This document shows, in pieces, positions 6,520-6,680 of a stretch of 6,680 nt of DNA. Source of the DNA: Alphaproteobacteria bacterium (lineage in GTDB: Bacteria > Pseudomonadota > Alphaproteobacteria > Sphingomonadales > Sphingomonadaceae); contig JAGWVG010000098.1 of the NCBI GenBank assembly GCA_018970965.1, positions 1 through 6,680 on the forward strand, read 5' to 3'. Position numbers and translations under genes: made by a program. The notes under the pieces were generated by a model. The model saw only the letters and a program-made list of their open reading frames with translations. It had not been told where the DNA came from and did no database searches. The stretch's first letter is position 1. Each line of letters opens with the position of its first letter.

Positions 6520-6680
6520 TCAGACGATGCTGTTAAAGCGTTCAAAAGCCGGACGCGGCGAGCGATCAAAAATCGACGCCGGATCGCCATAGCCAAGCGT
6601 TGAAATGAAGTTCGACTTCACCGAAGTGCCGCCAAAAAAGGCAGCATCAACGGCAGAATTGTCAAAGCCGGATATCGGCC
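6520..6680 (-). CDS. Nitroreductase-family protein, malonic semialdehyde reductase-like (5' end cut by window edge)
   Basis: The frame is open from the right edge to a TGA at 6520-6522, giving 52 C-terminal residues. The visible peptide reads [17 protein letters not shown] at the start, [19 protein letters not shown] in the middle and [10 protein letters not shown] near the end. This follows the C-terminal pattern of RutE/HadB-type reductases as I know it (PMSGFD, DAAFFAG, KSNLLxNxGYGD, RxPRxxFE). That family reduces malonic semialdehyde to 3-hydroxypropionate with FMN and NAD(P)H, in pyrimidine degradation in E. coli. In alphaproteobacteria lacking the rut operon the substrate is less certain, so I give no symbol. 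The FMN-binding N-terminal part is outside the window. Only six bases separate the stop from tsaB, suggesting cotranscription. Confidence 0.85.
   Translation of the reverse strand, partial: PISGFDNSAVDAAFFGGTSVKSNFISTLGYGDPASIFDRSPRPAFERFNSIV

Noticed and set aside
1..6680. Mobile element, defence system, CRISPR array or RNA gene
   Set aside because: No transposase, integrase, direct-repeat array, tRNA cloverleaf or rRNA segment could be seen; all coding space is taken by housekeeping and regulatory genes.

Overview
The window is a compact, ordinary piece of an alphaproteobacterial chromosome, most likely from Sphingomonadales. This rests on the gene order, the Ros/MucR-type regulator, and a Fur-family protein without the CxxC structural zinc motifs. 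By rough hand count GC is in the high 50s percent. Every gene I can support is on the minus strand, so transcription runs from high to low coordinates. No transposase, phage gene, CRISPR array, tRNA or rRNA is visible.

In transcription order the window holds: the C-terminal end of a nitroreductase-family protein resembling malonic semialdehyde reductase (6520-6680, cut by the right edge); tsaB (5920-6513); rimI (5459-5923); a 123-bp gap with a very AT-rich tract; mucR (4901-5335); a 74-bp gap filled by one long hairpin; a fur/mur-type regulator (4404-4826); a plsC-like acyltransferase (3677-4432); miaB (2347-3666); phoH/ybeZ (1353-2357); ybeY (850-1356); and a corC/hlyC-like CBS protein (1-848, cut by the left edge). 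Junctions are tight: ATGA overlaps at tsaB/rimI and phoH/ybeY, an 11-bp overlap at miaB/phoH, about 29 bp at fur/plsC, 1 bp between ybeY and corC and 10 bp between plsC and miaB. This suggests operon-type transcription with two regulatory breakpoints, in front of mucR and in front of fur.

The main theme is translation and RNA quality. TsaB contributes to t6A37 and MiaB to ms2i6A37 in tRNA, RimI is a protein N-acetyltransferase, YbeY is a 16S rRNA-processing RNase and PhoH/YbeZ is its usual partner. A phospholipid acyltransferase and a CorC-like protein add envelope functions. MucR and Fur sit between the two halves.

I do not see an undescribed multi-gene system. The points worth a second look are the near-continuous 57-nt hairpin whose T tract ends two bases before the fur start codon, the 13-residue leader ORF inside it that overlaps fur by ATGA, the AT-rich dyad-containing tract in front of mucR, and the marked GC drop toward the 3' end of rimI.
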